Part shown: piece by piece, positions 25,577 through 34,525 of the stretch | Position numbering within the stretch: the stretch's first letter is position 1 | Layout of the letters: every line of letters starts with the position of its first letter | Assembly (NCBI RefSeq): GCF_002109495.1 | Contig: NZ_LVJN01000020.1 | Location: forward strand, 728,300-792,299 | DNA length: 64,000 bases | Direction of reading: 5' to 3' | DNA from: Magnetofaba australis IT-1 | GTDB taxonomy: Bacteria > Pseudomonadota > Magnetococcia > Magnetococcales > Magnetococcaceae | Translations under genes and position numbers: made by a program | Notes under the pieces: generated by a model | The model's database searches: none | The model's input: only the letters and a program-made list of their open reading frames with translations | Told to the model about the DNA's origin: nothing

Positions 25577-26947
25577 ATGAGTATGCATAAGCGTTGGGCG
25601 CCGCGCGCGGCGGTGTTGTTGGGGTTGTTGTTGGCCACGCCCGCCTGGGCGGGGCTGCCGGTGGCGGTCAATGGACAGCCGTTGCCCACTCTGGCGGACA
25701 TGCTGGAGAACGTCACCCCCGGGGTGGTCAATATCGCCACCAGCGCCAAGGTGCAGGTGCGCCAATCGCCCTTCTTCAGCGACCCCTTCTTCCGCCAATT
25801 CTTCGATCTGCCGCGCTTGCAGATGCGCGAGCGCACCCAGCGCAGCCTGGGCTCCGGGGTGATCATCGACGCCAAGCGCGGCTACATCCTCACCAACCAC
25901 CACGTCATCGACAAAGCCGACACCATCACCGTCACCCTGCGTGATGGCCGCAGCATGAAGGCCAAACTGGTGGGGGTGGACCCGGAGACCGATGTGGGGG
26001 TGATCCAGGTGGAGCCCAAGCATCTGCATCAGGTGCCCATCGGTCGTTCCGGCGAGCTGCGCGTGGGCGACTTCGTGGTGGCCATCGGCAACCCCTTCGG
26101 CCTGGGACAGACGGTCACCTCCGGCATTGTGAGCGCGCTGGGCCGCACCGGGTTGGGCATCAAAGGCTATGAGGACTTCATCCAAACCGACGCCTCCATC
26201 AATCCGGGCAACTCCGGCGGCGCGCTGGTCAATCTGCGCGGCGAGCTGATCGGCATCAACACCGCCATTCTGGCCAAGGCGGGCGGCAATGTGGGCATTG
26301 GCTTCGCCATCCCCATGGATATGGCGCAGCGCATTCTGGCGCAGCTCATCGAGTATGGCGAAGTGCGCCGAGGTCTGCTGGGGGTCAAGGCGCAGGATCT
26401 GACCCCGGAGCTGGCGCAAGCATTCGGGCTGGCCATGGATCACGAGGGGGCGCTGGTGACGCTGGTGAGCAAGGGCTCTTCAGCGCAGAAGGCGGGATTG
26501 CGGCAGGGCGACGTGGTGACCCATATCGACGATCAACCCGTGCGTGATGCGGCGCATCTGCGCAATATGGTCGGACTGCTGCGGGTGGGCGAGCGAGTGC
26601 GCATGACCATCCTGCGCAAAGGCGTCAAGCAGACGCTCTCCATGGTGGTGGCGGAGCCGCGGCATCAGAGCGCCAAAGGGGACGATATCGACCCGCGCCT
26701 GGGCGGCGCCACGCTGGAGCTGCGCGAGAATGAGCAGGGCCAGATGTTGATCACCGTGGCCAAACTCACTGCGCGCAGCGCGGCGGCGCGTTTGCAACTG
26801 CTGCCCAAGGATGTGATCCTGAGCATCAACAAACGGCCGGTGAACGATTTTGAGCAGTTGAAGCAGGCGATGCAGAGCAACGAGCGCGAAGTGCTGTTAT
26901 CCATCCAACGCGGCGCGCGTCGGTTTTCCATTCGTGTGCGCTTTTAG
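25577..26947 (+). CDS. htrA: Periplasmic serine protease HtrA/DegP family
   Basis: 456 residues. Degrades or refolds damaged envelope proteins. Signal peptide about 1-25 (AAVLLGLLLATPAWA, cut before GLPV). The trypsin-like domain has His109 (TNHHVID), Asp139 (DPETDVGVIQV) and Ser213 (NPGNSGGALVN), and a Q-linker rich in Phe (FFSDPFFRQFFDLPR) as in the DegP/DegQ LA loop. Two PDZ domains follow (about 270-360 and 375-456: RRGLLGVKAQDL; LLPKDVILSINKRPVNDF). ATG 25577 has GGAGGG upstream; the earlier ATG at 25508 lies before the true signal peptide. Confidence 0.96.
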   Translation: MSMHKRWAPRAAVLLGLLLATPAWAGLPVAVNGQPLPTLADMLENVTPGVVNIATSAKVQVRQSPFFSDPFFRQFFDLPRLQMRERTQRSLGSGVIIDAKRGYILTNHHVIDKADTITVTLRDGRSMKAKLVGVDPETDVGVIQVEPKHLHQVPIGRSGELRVGDFVVAIGNPFGLGQTVTSGIVSALGRTGLGIKGYEDFIQTDASINPGNSGGALVNLRGELIGINTAILAKAGGNVGIGFAIPMDMAQRILAQLIEYGEVRRGLLGVKAQDLTPELAQAFGLAMDHEGALVTLVSKGSSAQKAGLRQGDVVTHIDDQPVRDAAHLRNMVGLLRVGERVRMTILRKGVKQTLSMVVAEPRHQSAKGDDIDPRLGGATLELRENEQGQMLITVAKLTARSAAARLQLLPKDVILSINKRPVNDFEQLKQAMQSNEREVLLSIQRGARRFSIRVRF

Positions 26948-26982
26948 GGCGCGCGCGTAACCAATTTCCCCAGGGGGTGAGC

Positions 26983-28089
26983 ATGAGCCAAATGGATCAG
27001 GAAGCCAAACGCAGCGGGCGTCGTGAGGTTCTCAAAGGCGCGGTTGCAGGTGCGGCGGCGGCGACGCTGGGCGCGCCGGGCGTCGCCAGCGCGGCCAAGA
27101 AGATCAAATGGAAAATGGTCACCACATGGCCCAAGAACTTCCCCGGACTGGGGGTTGGCGCCAATAATCTGGCCAAGCTCATCAATGAGATGAGCGGCGG
27201 TCGCATGCAGGTGAAGGTGTATGGCGCCAAGGAGTTGGTGGGCGCATTCGAGGTGTTCGACGCGGTCTCGCGCGGCACTGCGCAGATGGGCCACGGCGCC
27301 GCCTATTACTGGAAGGGCAAGCACCCGGCCACGCAGTTCTTCGCCGCGGTGCCGTTTGGCCTCAACGCCCAGGAGATGAATGGCTGGCTCTACCACGGCG
27401 GCGGTCTGGAACTGTGGCAAAAGGTCTACAAGCCGTTTGGCCTGATCCCCACCGCCATCGGCAACACCGGGGTGCAGATGGGCGGCTGGTTCAACAAGGA
27501 GATCAAAAGCGTTGAAGACCTCAAAGGTCTGAAAATGCGCATCCCCGGGCTGGGCGGCGAAGTGCTCAAGCGCGCCGGCGGCGCGCCGGTGAGTCTGCCC
27601 GGCGGCGAGATCTTCCCCTCGCTGCAGTCCGGCGCCATCGACGCCACCGAGTTCGTCGGTCCTTATAACGATCTGGCGTTCGGTCTGTACAAGGCGGCCA
27701 AATTCTACTACTACCCCGGTTGGCATGAGCCCGGCACCACGCTGGAGTGCATGATCAACGAAAAGGCCTTCAACGAATTGCCCGGGGATCTCCAGGCCAT
27801 CGTCAAGGCGGCGTGTCAGGTGGCCAATCTGGACATGCTCTCGGAGTACGTGGCGCGCAACAACACCGCTCTGGACGCCCTGGTGAAGACCCACGGCGTG
27901 CAGTTGCGCCGCTTCCCCGATGATGTGCTCAAAAAGCTGAAGGATCTCTCCGACGAGGTGGTGGGAGAGATCGCCAAGGAGGATCCTCTCTCCCAGGAGA
28001 TCTATGACTCCTTCCGCGCCTTCCGTGACCAAGCTACGGCGTGGCATGAGGTCTCCGAAAAGGCTTATCTGGAAGCGCGCGCTCTGTAA
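26983..28089 (+). CDS. TRAP transporter solute-binding protein (TakP/DctP type)
   Basis: 368 residues. Periplasmic receptor of a tripartite ATP-independent transporter, probably for 2-oxo or related carboxylates judging by its similarity in style to TakP (KWKMVTTWPKNFPGLGVGAN, KVYGAKELVGAFEVFDAVSR, QMGHGAAYYWKGKHP). A Tat-type leader is evident: SGRREVLKGAVAGAAAATLG with the twin Arg. ATG chosen for AGGGGGTGAG upstream. No dctQ/dctM membrane genes are adjacent, so it is an orphan receptor here. It ends with a strong terminator. Confidence 0.93.
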   Translation: MSQMDQEAKRSGRREVLKGAVAGAAAATLGAPGVASAAKKIKWKMVTTWPKNFPGLGVGANNLAKLINEMSGGRMQVKVYGAKELVGAFEVFDAVSRGTAQMGHGAAYYWKGKHPATQFFAAVPFGLNAQEMNGWLYHGGGLELWQKVYKPFGLIPTAIGNTGVQMGGWFNKEIKSVEDLKGLKMRIPGLGGEVLKRAGGAPVSLPGGEIFPSLQSGAIDATEFVGPYNDLAFGLYKAAKFYYYPGWHEPGTTLECMINEKAFNELPGDLQAIVKAACQVANLDMLSEYVARNNTALDALVKTHGVQLRRFPDDVLKKLKDLSDEVVGEIAKEDPLSQEIYDSFRAFRDQATAWHEVSEKAYLEARAL

Positions 28090-28107
28090 TTCTGGCGTGA
28101 GGCGCAC

Positions 28108-28137
28108 AGGAGCCCGCGTTGCGGGCTCCTTTTTTTG
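28108..28137 (+). terminator. Rho-independent terminator after dctP-like gene
   Basis: Perfect 10-bp stem AGGAGCCCGC / GCGGGCTCCT with a three-base loop, followed by seven T. Confidence 0.95.
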
Positions 28138-28160
28138 ACTCATTTGGTCGGGATGACGGC

Positions 28161-29888
28161 ATGGGATGGCGGAGCAGAGGGCGCCTCGGCGCTGGCGTGG
28201 TTGTGGCGCTGATGATGAGCGCCTGCGCGGGCGACAACCCGGCGCTCAAGGCGTCTCAAGGGTTGCGCGAGGCGGGCGATTACGCCACAGCGCAAAGCCG
28301 CTTAGAGGCGGCGCTTAAAGAGTCGCCGGACAACGACGCCCTCAAACAGGCGCTGAATCTCACCCGTCTGCAATGGGGCGGCGCGCTGGTTGAGCAGGCG
28401 CAAACTCAGGCCGATGACGCCGCCCAGCCGCTGCTGCCGCGACTGCGCAGCGCGTTGGAAAAGCTGGAGCAGGCGCAGTCCCTGGCGCCGCAGCAAGCGG
28501 CGTTGCAGCCGACTTTGCAGAGCATCGCCACCCAACGTGAAGCAGCGCTGGCGCGGCAGCGCGCCTGCCGCGCGGCGGCGGAGGCGGGCTTGGCTGACGC
28601 CGAGAAGCTGGAAGCGGCGCAGAGCCAGTTGAACGCTTGTCTGGCCGATGATCCCGATAACCCCATCCTCAATGGGTTGGCGCGGCAGGTGCTGCCCAAG
28701 TGGCGCGCGCGCGCGCTTAAGTCGATTACCCAGGCGTTGCGCGGCGGACGTGAAGAGCAGGCGTTGTCTCAGGCTCAGGCGGCAGTGGGCATGGCGCCAA
28801 ACGATGCGGAACTGGGTGAACTTCTGAGCCGCGCCGAGCGCGCGCTGGAGATGAGCGTGCGCTTGGGGCTGGTGTCTGATCTGCTGGATCAAGGTCGCGC
28901 GGAAGACGCTTTGGCCGCCTATCGCCCCCTGCTGGGACGCGCCTATGCCCCCAGCGAGCGGCTGGCGTGGCGCTTGGAGGAGCTGGGTGAGCGTCTTGGC
29001 GGCCAGCTCTCCGAAGCGGGTGAGGAGGCGCTCAAGGCTGGGCGCGTCGGTCAGGCGGCGCTGCTGCTGCAGGGGGCGGTGGACGCTTCGCCTTCGCAGC
29101 GTTTTACCTCCCGGGTGGGGCAGTTGCTGTTGGCGCTGGCGCGCATGGCTGAGGACGCCCGGCAGGACAAACGGCCCGGCGCTGCCTGGTTGGCCCTGCG
29201 CGCGCGGCAAAAGCTGGCGGCGCGGGGCGTGGATGATGGCGCGCAGTGGATTGAAAAGATGTGGGCGGAGTTGGCGGCGCGCAACGGGCGCGCCCTGGCG
29301 GTGGCGCTGCTGGGGCAGGAAGGCGCAGACGCCGATATCGCTGCTCAGTTGCGCCAGATGCTGGCTGCGCCCTCCACGGGCGTGACGCTGATTGACCCCA
29401 CGCTTGTGACCAGCGCGTTGCAGCAGGCGGGGGCAATTCCCGCCTGGCCCGACGCCGCCGCGCTGACGCTGCTCACTGTGAGCGCCCCGGCCGACTACTG
29501 GGTTTTCGCGCGCCTGGCGCGGCCCATTACCGCGCCGCCGTCGGCGCCGGGGCAGCAGCCGCCAGCGGTGGCGGAGCCGACGCATCTGCGTGTGCATGTG
29601 GTCCGCGCCGCCGATGGCGCGGTGGTGGTGGATGAGGCGTTCGCCTTCGCCGCACAGACGCGCCCGACGCAAGCGGCGGCGCAGGCGATCAGCGCAGCGG
29701 TGGGCGGCGACTCTCAACAGGTCGCCCAAGAAGCTGAGGCGCTGGCGCAGAAGAGTCCCGCCCAGGCGCTTGAGCGCATGGCCGATGCATTCTATCTGGC
29801 GCGCCATGAGGGCGCCTCTGCGGATGATCAGGCTGTATTAGAGCGGAAGATGATGACGTTGGCGCAGCGGGTTTGGCGAAGAGATTAG
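28161..29888 (+). CDS. Large helical-repeat lipoprotein, unknown
   Basis: 575 residues. The N-terminus is a lipoprotein signal (GAGVVVALMMSAC, lipobox MSAC). The first ~330 residues are Ala/Leu/Gln-rich helical repeats reminiscent of TPR arrays (GDYATAQSRLEAALKESPDN; DLLDQGRAEDALAAYRPLLG). The C-terminal half has a compact domain with PADYWVFARLARPI and LRVHVVRAADGAVVVDEAFA, possibly beta. I recognise no named family; role perhaps envelope assembly scaffolding, by analogy only. An ATG at 28119 would put 14 charged residues before the signal. Its stop overlaps the convergent btuF-like gene by 4 bp. Confidence 0.75.
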   Translation: MGWRSRGRLGAGVVVALMMSACAGDNPALKASQGLREAGDYATAQSRLEAALKESPDNDALKQALNLTRLQWGGALVEQAQTQADDAAQPLLPRLRSALEKLEQAQSLAPQQAALQPTLQSIATQREAALARQRACRAAAEAGLADAEKLEAAQSQLNACLADDPDNPILNGLARQVLPKWRARALKSITQALRGGREEQALSQAQAAVGMAPNDAELGELLSRAERALEMSVRLGLVSDLLDQGRAEDALAAYRPLLGRAYAPSERLAWRLEELGERLGGQLSEAGEEALKAGRVGQAALLLQGAVDASPSQRFTSRVGQLLLALARMAEDARQDKRPGAAWLALRARQKLAARGVDDGAQWIEKMWAELAARNGRALAVALLGQEGADADIAAQLRQMLAAPSTGVTLIDPTLVTSALQQAGAIPAWPDAAALTLLTVSAPADYWVFARLARPITAPPSAPGQQPPAVAEPTHLRVHVVRAADGAVVVDEAFAFAAQTRPTQAAAQAISAAVGGDSQQVAQEAEALAQKSPAQALERMADAFYLARHEGASADDQAVLERKMMTLAQRVWRRD

Positions 29889-30790
29889 CGCTGTATGGCG
29901 CGGCGCGCCTGCGCCAGCGCCGCGCAGATCAGCGCCATCCCCTCCACCGCGCGCGGACCGTGGCGCTGAATGAGGTCGGGCGGGATGTGAATCAGGTGTC
30001 CGTCACGCACGGCGGGCAGCGATTTCCACCGCTTCCAGTCGTCCAGCCACTCGGGGCGGGCGGCGTCCATGCCGCTGGCCAAAATCACCTCCGGCGCCCT
30101 GGCCACCACCGCCTCCACGCCGATGCGCGGGGTGAGCGCATCCAACTCGCCAAAGACATTCTTGCCGCCGCAATCGGTGATGATCTGCCCAATCAGGTGG
30201 TCGTCATTAACGGTGATCAGCGGCTGATTCCACACTTGATAGAATACCCGCAGCGGTTTGGCCTGGCGATATTGTGCGCGTAGCGCGCGCCACTTGGCCA
30301 GAAAGGCGTCGGCGGCCTGCTGGCTCTGCTGGGCATGGCCGGTGAGCGCGCCCAGTTGACGCAGGGCGCGGGCGATATCGACAAAGCGCTTGGGATTGGC
30401 CACGTAGTAGGGGATGCACAGGGACTCCAACGCCCGCACCAGGGATTGCGGGTTGCCCTCAGCCCAGATTACCGCAAGGTCTGGCCGCAATGCGGCGATG
30501 CGTTCGATATCCGGCTTGTGATAGCCGCCCACTTGCGGGAGTCTCTTGGCGGCGGGGGGATAGTCGCTGTAGTTGACCACCCCCACCACCTGCTCGCCTG
30601 CGCCTGCGGCAAACAGAATCTCGGTCAGATGTGGGGCCAGACTCACCACCCGCTGGGCGGGGGCGGGAAGGGCGATGGGGCGATTGAGGTCATCTCTGAG
30701 CGGCGCGACGCCGCTCGTCTGAGTCTGCGCTTGGGCAGGCGCGACAATGCAAAGAGTCAGCGCCGCCAAGAGTACGGAAAGCCTGCTCAT
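29885..30790 (-). CDS. btuF: Cobalamin-binding periplasmic protein, BtuF-like
   Basis: 301 residues. Signal peptide (LSVLLAALTLCIVAPAQAQ) followed by a class III periplasmic binding fold: PAQRVVSLAPHLTEILFAAG, VVGVVNYSDYPPAAKRLPQV, GGYHKPDIERIAALRPDLAV, and VFYQVWNQPLITVNDDHLIG. The YSDYP-P block and VWNQPL are typical of BtuF. It would hand cobalamin to BtuCD encoded at 23749-25511. Although distant from them, it is the only such receptor in the window. It overlaps the upstream hydrolase gene by ATGA, so these two form one unit. Confidence 0.9.
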   Translation of the reverse strand: MSRLSVLLAALTLCIVAPAQAQTQTSGVAPLRDDLNRPIALPAPAQRVVSLAPHLTEILFAAGAGEQVVGVVNYSDYPPAAKRLPQVGGYHKPDIERIAALRPDLAVIWAEGNPQSLVRALESLCIPYYVANPKRFVDIARALRQLGALTGHAQQSQQAADAFLAKWRALRAQYRQAKPLRVFYQVWNQPLITVNDDHLIGQIITDCGGKNVFGELDALTPRIGVEAVVARAPEVILASGMDAARPEWLDDWKRWKSLPAVRDGHLIHIPPDLIQRHGPRAVEGMALICAALAQARRAIQR

Positions 30791-31746
30791 TGGCCGAACA
30801 GCTTGAGCAGATCCACGCCGCGCTGCAACAGCCCATCCTTGCCCCCTTTGGCGGATTTGGCGTTCTGGCCCTTTGCGTTTGGCGTCCGCCCGGCCAGCAG
30901 ATCGCGGATGATGGCGAGCATCTCCTGTTGCGTATTGCGCGGTACGGCGTCGTGGTGGACGGCGCCTACGGAGCGTTGATCACACTGCTGCGCGCCGCAG
31001 GGGGTGAAGGCGCCGTCGCTGGCGTAGTCGAACGGGAACGCCTCCTGGGTCTGCCAGCGATTATAGAAGTAGCGCACGTTGCCTGGCACGCCGCGCCCGG
31101 TGATGGCGCTGCGCAGGCCCGCACCGCCCACCGGGTCCAACACGGCGGCGAAGAGGATGGGGCGGCCGGTGAGCGAGAGCAGCTTGGCCACCGAGTCGCC
31201 GCCAAAGGAGTGGCCGATGAGGATGACGCGGCGCTCCGGCGGCAGGTTGAACAGGTATTGGCTCGTCTCGCGCAAGAATCGCTCGTCGCTGCCTTTGCGC
31301 ATCTGCCCCATCACCGCGTTCATATCGCCGTTGAGCACGGCTTGGATATTCTGCATGTTGAGCAGGGAGGTGAACGCGTCCATGCCCGATTGCAGCGGTT
31401 TGGCGATGTAGTCATTGGGGTTGAGGGTGACTTTGAAGCCCTGATCGCGGGCGGTCAGAGCGTTCCAGGGCGCGCTGTAGTCGGTGTAGGCGCGTCCGCT
31501 CAATCCGCGCAGGGCCACGGCGGGGAACTCGACCCCGGCGGCTTTCAAACCATCAATCAGCTCATGCATCTCATGGGCGCAGCAGTCGCCGTAGCCATCC
31601 ACCAGAATCGCCACTGGGCGATTGGGCGCGGTCATGTCCGGTGCAGGGGCGTTGGACGCTTTGGCGTCGTCAGCCGCCTGGGCGGGCAGGGGCGTGGCGA
31701 ACCACAGAGTGACGGCGGCGATGAAGCCGAGTAGACGAAGGGTCAC
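30787..31746 (-). CDS. Secreted alpha/beta-hydrolase-like protein
   Basis: 319 residues with a signal peptide (LLGFIAAVTLWFATPLPAQA). The nucleophile elbow GHSFGGDS follows RRVILI, as in lipases and esterases; an early DGYGDCCAHEMHEL could form part of the oxyanion region, and the strand FAAVLDPVGGAG may supply an Asp. The C-terminus is Lys/Gly-rich. The substrate is unknown. It forms an operon with the BtuF-like gene (4-bp overlap), a pairing I do not recognise as standard for cobalamin uptake. Confidence 0.75.
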   Translation of the reverse strand: MTLRLLGFIAAVTLWFATPLPAQAADDAKASNAPAPDMTAPNRPVAILVDGYGDCCAHEMHELIDGLKAAGVEFPAVALRGLSGRAYTDYSAPWNALTARDQGFKVTLNPNDYIAKPLQSGMDAFTSLLNMQNIQAVLNGDMNAVMGQMRKGSDERFLRETSQYLFNLPPERRVILIGHSFGGDSVAKLLSLTGRPILFAAVLDPVGGAGLRSAITGRGVPGNVRYFYNRWQTQEAFPFDYASDGAFTPCGAQQCDQRSVGAVHHDAVPRNTQQEMLAIIRDLLAGRTPNAKGQNAKSAKGGKDGLLQRGVDLLKLFGQ

Positions 31747-31776
31747 AGGCGCGCTCCTTGCGCAGGATTTGGCGGC

Positions 31777-32232
31777 TTAGCTGCGTTGATCAATGGGCGC
31801 GGCCAGCGGCGTGATACTGCCATCACGGCGCCATTGGCGGTAGTGTTCGAGAATCAGCGCATGGTCGAACGCCAGCGGCGTGGGCGGGTTGTCCGGGTCG
31901 ACGATGACCACGCTCTTGGCGTCGTCGGCGGCTTCGGGCTCGCCGTGGGCTTCGGCCACATAGACTGCGCTGACCGTGTAACCGCGATTGTCCCGCGCCG
32001 GGTGCGAGTAGATTCCCAGCAGCGCCTTGAGAGTGACGCGGCAGCAGGTCTCCTCTTCGGCTTCGCGAATGGCGGCGTTTTCGCAGTTCTCCCCCTCATC
32101 CACAAAGCCGCCGGGGATGGCCCAGCCATAGGGCGGGTTTTTGCGTTCGATTAGCACGATGGGGCGGTCGGGGCGGTCGGCCAGTTCGATGATGATGTCA
32201 GCGGCGATGAGCGGGGTCACGGGCTTGGGCAT
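31777..32232 (-). CDS. Nudix hydrolase
   Basis: 151 residues. The Nudix box GGFVDEGENCENAAIREAEE fits the G-x5-E-x7-REUXEE pattern that binds metal and pyrophosphate. The subfamily (IVLIERKNPPYGWAIPGGFV) resembles ADP-ribose/NDP-sugar pyrophosphatases with broad specificity. Start chosen at an ATG with AGGAG at six bases; a longer frame to 32340 lacks homology character. It is divergent from the gene at 32394. Confidence 0.93.
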   Translation of the reverse strand: MPKPVTPLIAADIIIELADRPDRPIVLIERKNPPYGWAIPGGFVDEGENCENAAIREAEEETCCRVTLKALLGIYSHPARDNRGYTVSAVYVAEAHGEPEAADDAKSVVIVDPDNPPTPLAFDHALILEHYRQWRRDGSITPLAAPIDQRS

Positions 32233-32393
32233 GGCGGGCTCCTGCGCGGTTTCTTCATGATGAAAGCCAACCAACATACCGCGTTCGCCACCCATGAACC
32301 AGTTGCGCTGAAAGCCCGGGCAACGCCGTCGCATTGACATCCTGCGGGAGTCGCGCTTTTCTGAACGCCGTTGTCACAGCCAAGGAGATGAGC

Positions 32394-33506
32394 ATGTCGC
32401 CACCGTCTGACCACAAGGGATCTCCCAATAAACGCCCCACCGTCACTGCGGGCGGCGGGCCTTTGGTGATCATGGTCATTGCCGCAGTGGGCGCGATTGG
32501 CTTCTATGGCTGGATGAAATGGGGCAATCATGGCGGGGAGGATCTGGTGGCTCAGATGGAGCGGCAAGCCGCCGTCACGCCCGATGACCAGCCGGACCCG
32601 GATCCTCGCAAGGAGGTGGCGGCGCTAGAGAAGGAGTCCGGCCAGAGCGCGGCGCCGGTGTATGACGATGCATTCGATAGAGTGGATCCAGAGAAGCATG
32701 CCGAGGAGAGTGGACTGCCCCTGCCTGAGACTGTTTCCCAGGAGGCGTTTGACAGCATGCGCGGGCTTTCGCCCAAGCCGTGGGACGTGAGCGGGGAGAA
32801 TGCGCCCGATTATCGCATTGAAGCCGATGCGCTCATGGGCTTTCTGCAGGACTCCGAGCGCGGCGAACTGCCCGCCGACGAGCCAATTCTGAACGGGAAT
32901 AAGCCGTTTACCTGGCTCACGGATAGCGGGCTGCGCGGTCTGTTCCTTAACCAGAAGCTCACCCGTGAGAACCTGGAAGCGCTGTTGGGCATCTCCATGT
33001 ATCGCGCCGGGCCCCACCCGCCGCCGCGCATCATCGCCGACGCCACCGAGAGCTTCGGCTATTACAATCCCGCTTTTGTGCAGAGTCTTGCCACCCAGTT
33101 GGAGGTGGCGGCGGAAAACGTCGCCCTGCGCGCCGTGGCGCAGCTCTACTATGACGCCCATCTCAAGCCCATTGCGCGCGCCTACGCCGGGGCGCGGGCG
33201 ATTCTGGATGCGACGGAACTGCTGCCGCAGATCAATCAGATCAAGGCCGACTATATCGCCGCCATGCGTGAAGGAGCCCTGGAGCCCGGCGCGTTTGGCA
33301 ATCCGCCCTATATGGCGCTGCTGGAGCTCTCGCGACCGTTGGAGGAGGCGGGGTTGGATCCCTATGACAGCGTCACCGGCATGGGCTTCTGGGTGCGGCG
33401 GGAGTTGGATGGAACCGCGCCGCAGTTCCGCGCCTTGATGGAGCGCGCTCTGGCGCTGTTCGATCCGCAATTTGGCGTGAGCCTGAAGGTGAAGAAGAGG
33501 TCGTAA
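32394..33506 (+). CDS. Membrane-anchored protein of unknown function
   Basis: 370 residues. ATG at 32394 has AAGGAG six bases upstream. One transmembrane helix (about 20-41, GPLVIMVIAAVGAIGFYGWM), then an acidic linker (DDQPDPDPRKEVAALEKESG). The C-terminal ~250 residues appear mainly helical (ATQLEVAAENVALRAVAQLY, AYAGARAILDATELLPQINQ). Not a family I recognise. It would face the periplasm if the N-terminus is inside. Its 3' end abuts a compound palindrome element. Confidence 0.7.
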   Translation: MSPPSDHKGSPNKRPTVTAGGGPLVIMVIAAVGAIGFYGWMKWGNHGGEDLVAQMERQAAVTPDDQPDPDPRKEVAALEKESGQSAAPVYDDAFDRVDPEKHAEESGLPLPETVSQEAFDSMRGLSPKPWDVSGENAPDYRIEADALMGFLQDSERGELPADEPILNGNKPFTWLTDSGLRGLFLNQKLTRENLEALLGISMYRAGPHPPPRIIADATESFGYYNPAFVQSLATQLEVAAENVALRAVAQLYYDAHLKPIARAYAGARAILDATELLPQINQIKADYIAAMREGALEPGAFGNPPYMALLELSRPLEEAGLDPYDSVTGMGFWVRRELDGTAPQFRALMERALALFDPQFGVSLKVKKRS

Positions 33507-33526
33507 CTGGGGTGTGGGGTTTGTAC

Positions 33527-33852
33527 CGCACACACGGGTTGGCTCTCCCCGTTGGCGGCCTCTACGGCATTCGCTCCTGTCGGCTGCGCCGACAGATTGC
33601 TCACCGCCGTTTCCCCGACGGCCTCCTCGCGGGCGCGTTGCTCCAAGCGCGCTCTTGGCTTCTTGCCTGATCCACCTTGGTTCAATGGGAAACGGCTTAC
33701 GGCTTAAAGATATTGGGGCTCCGCCCCAAACCCCGCCAGGGCGCCGCCCTGGACCCGCTTAAGGGTCACAGACCCTTAAGAATCCCGCCAAATTGCCTTT
33801 GGCAATTTGTCCCCTGACTTAGCGCTTGGCCGACCTCTTTCCCGCACACACT
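33527..33852 (-). repeat. Compound palindrome element (about 325 bp), complete reverse copy
   Basis: On the minus strand it has the same order as 22124-22447: GTGTGTGCGGGAAAG boundary (about 33850), hp1 AAATTGCC/GGCAATTT, GGCGGGATTC, TTAAGGGTC/GACCCTTAA, GCGGGTCC, AGGGCGGCGCCCT, GGCGGGGTTT, GGGGC-GGA-GCCCC, AATATCTTT, then the 91-bp GCCGTTTCCC...GGGAAACGGC module (33606-33696), the CTGTCGG-CGCAG-CCGACAG stem, GAATGCCGT and a final GTGTGTGCGG. Only hp1 differs wholly from the other copy, with both sides of the stem changed together. Confidence 0.85.
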
Positions 33853-33853
33853 T

Positions 33854-34525
33854 CTACTCCGGAGCGGGCTCGTCCAGGTCCGTCTGGAACGCCTCCTTGA
33901 ACGCCTGCAGAAAACGCCGCTCCAGCGCCGCTCGTTCCAGCTCCACGCCCTCTTTGCGCAACGACGTCACCTGTCCGCCCATCTGCCCACACGGCACAAT
34001 GCCCGCAAAGTGCGCCAGCGCCGGGTCATGGTTCAGCGATAGCCCGTGGTAAGTCACCCCGCGCTTGATGCGCACCCCCAACGCGCCAATCTTGGCGTCC
34101 CCCACCCAGATGCCCGGACCATATTCATCCCGGCGCGGCGTCAAACCCAGATCGCCCAGCAGCGTTAACAATGTCTGCTCCAGCCGCGCCACATGCCCCT
34201 TCACCTCAAAGCCGTTGGGCGCTAGATTGCACAGCACATAGGCTACCAACTGACCGGGGCCATGGTAGGTCACCTGTCCGCCCCGGTCCGTGGGGATGAT
34301 GGGAATGCGCGTTCCATCCTCTTGGACGCGGCGCAATACGTCGGTCTCCGAGCCGTTGCGCCCCACGGTGTAGACCGGGGGGTGATCGGTGAGAATCACT
34401 GTGTCGCCGCGCTGCCCGGCGATGATCTCATCCACCCAGCGTTTCTGCGCATCCCACGCCGCCAGGTAGTCCCAGCCGGGGCGGCGCAGCACAGTGAAAC
34501 GGTGGGGGCGGTCGGACCACGCCAT
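33854..34525 (-). CDS. lipB: Octanoyltransferase LipB
   Basis: 223 residues. Transfers octanoyl from ACP to lipoyl domains, the first step of lipoate synthesis. Conserved TDHPPVYTVGRNG, DRGGQVTYHGPGQLVAYVL, the catalytic Lys in GDAKIGALGVRIKRGVTYHG and the catalytic Cys in GIVPCGQ are all present. The ATG overlaps the lipA stop by one base on the same strand, so the pair is translationally coupled with lipA first. Confidence 0.97.
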   Translation of the reverse strand: MAWSDRPHRFTVLRRPGWDYLAAWDAQKRWVDEIIAGQRGDTVILTDHPPVYTVGRNGSETDVLRRVQEDGTRIPIIPTDRGGQVTYHGPGQLVAYVLCNLAPNGFEVKGHVARLEQTLLTLLGDLGLTPRRDEYGPGIWVGDAKIGALGVRIKRGVTYHGLSLNHDPALAHFAGIVPCGQMGGQVTSLRKEGVELERAALERRFLQAFKEAFQTDLDEPAPE

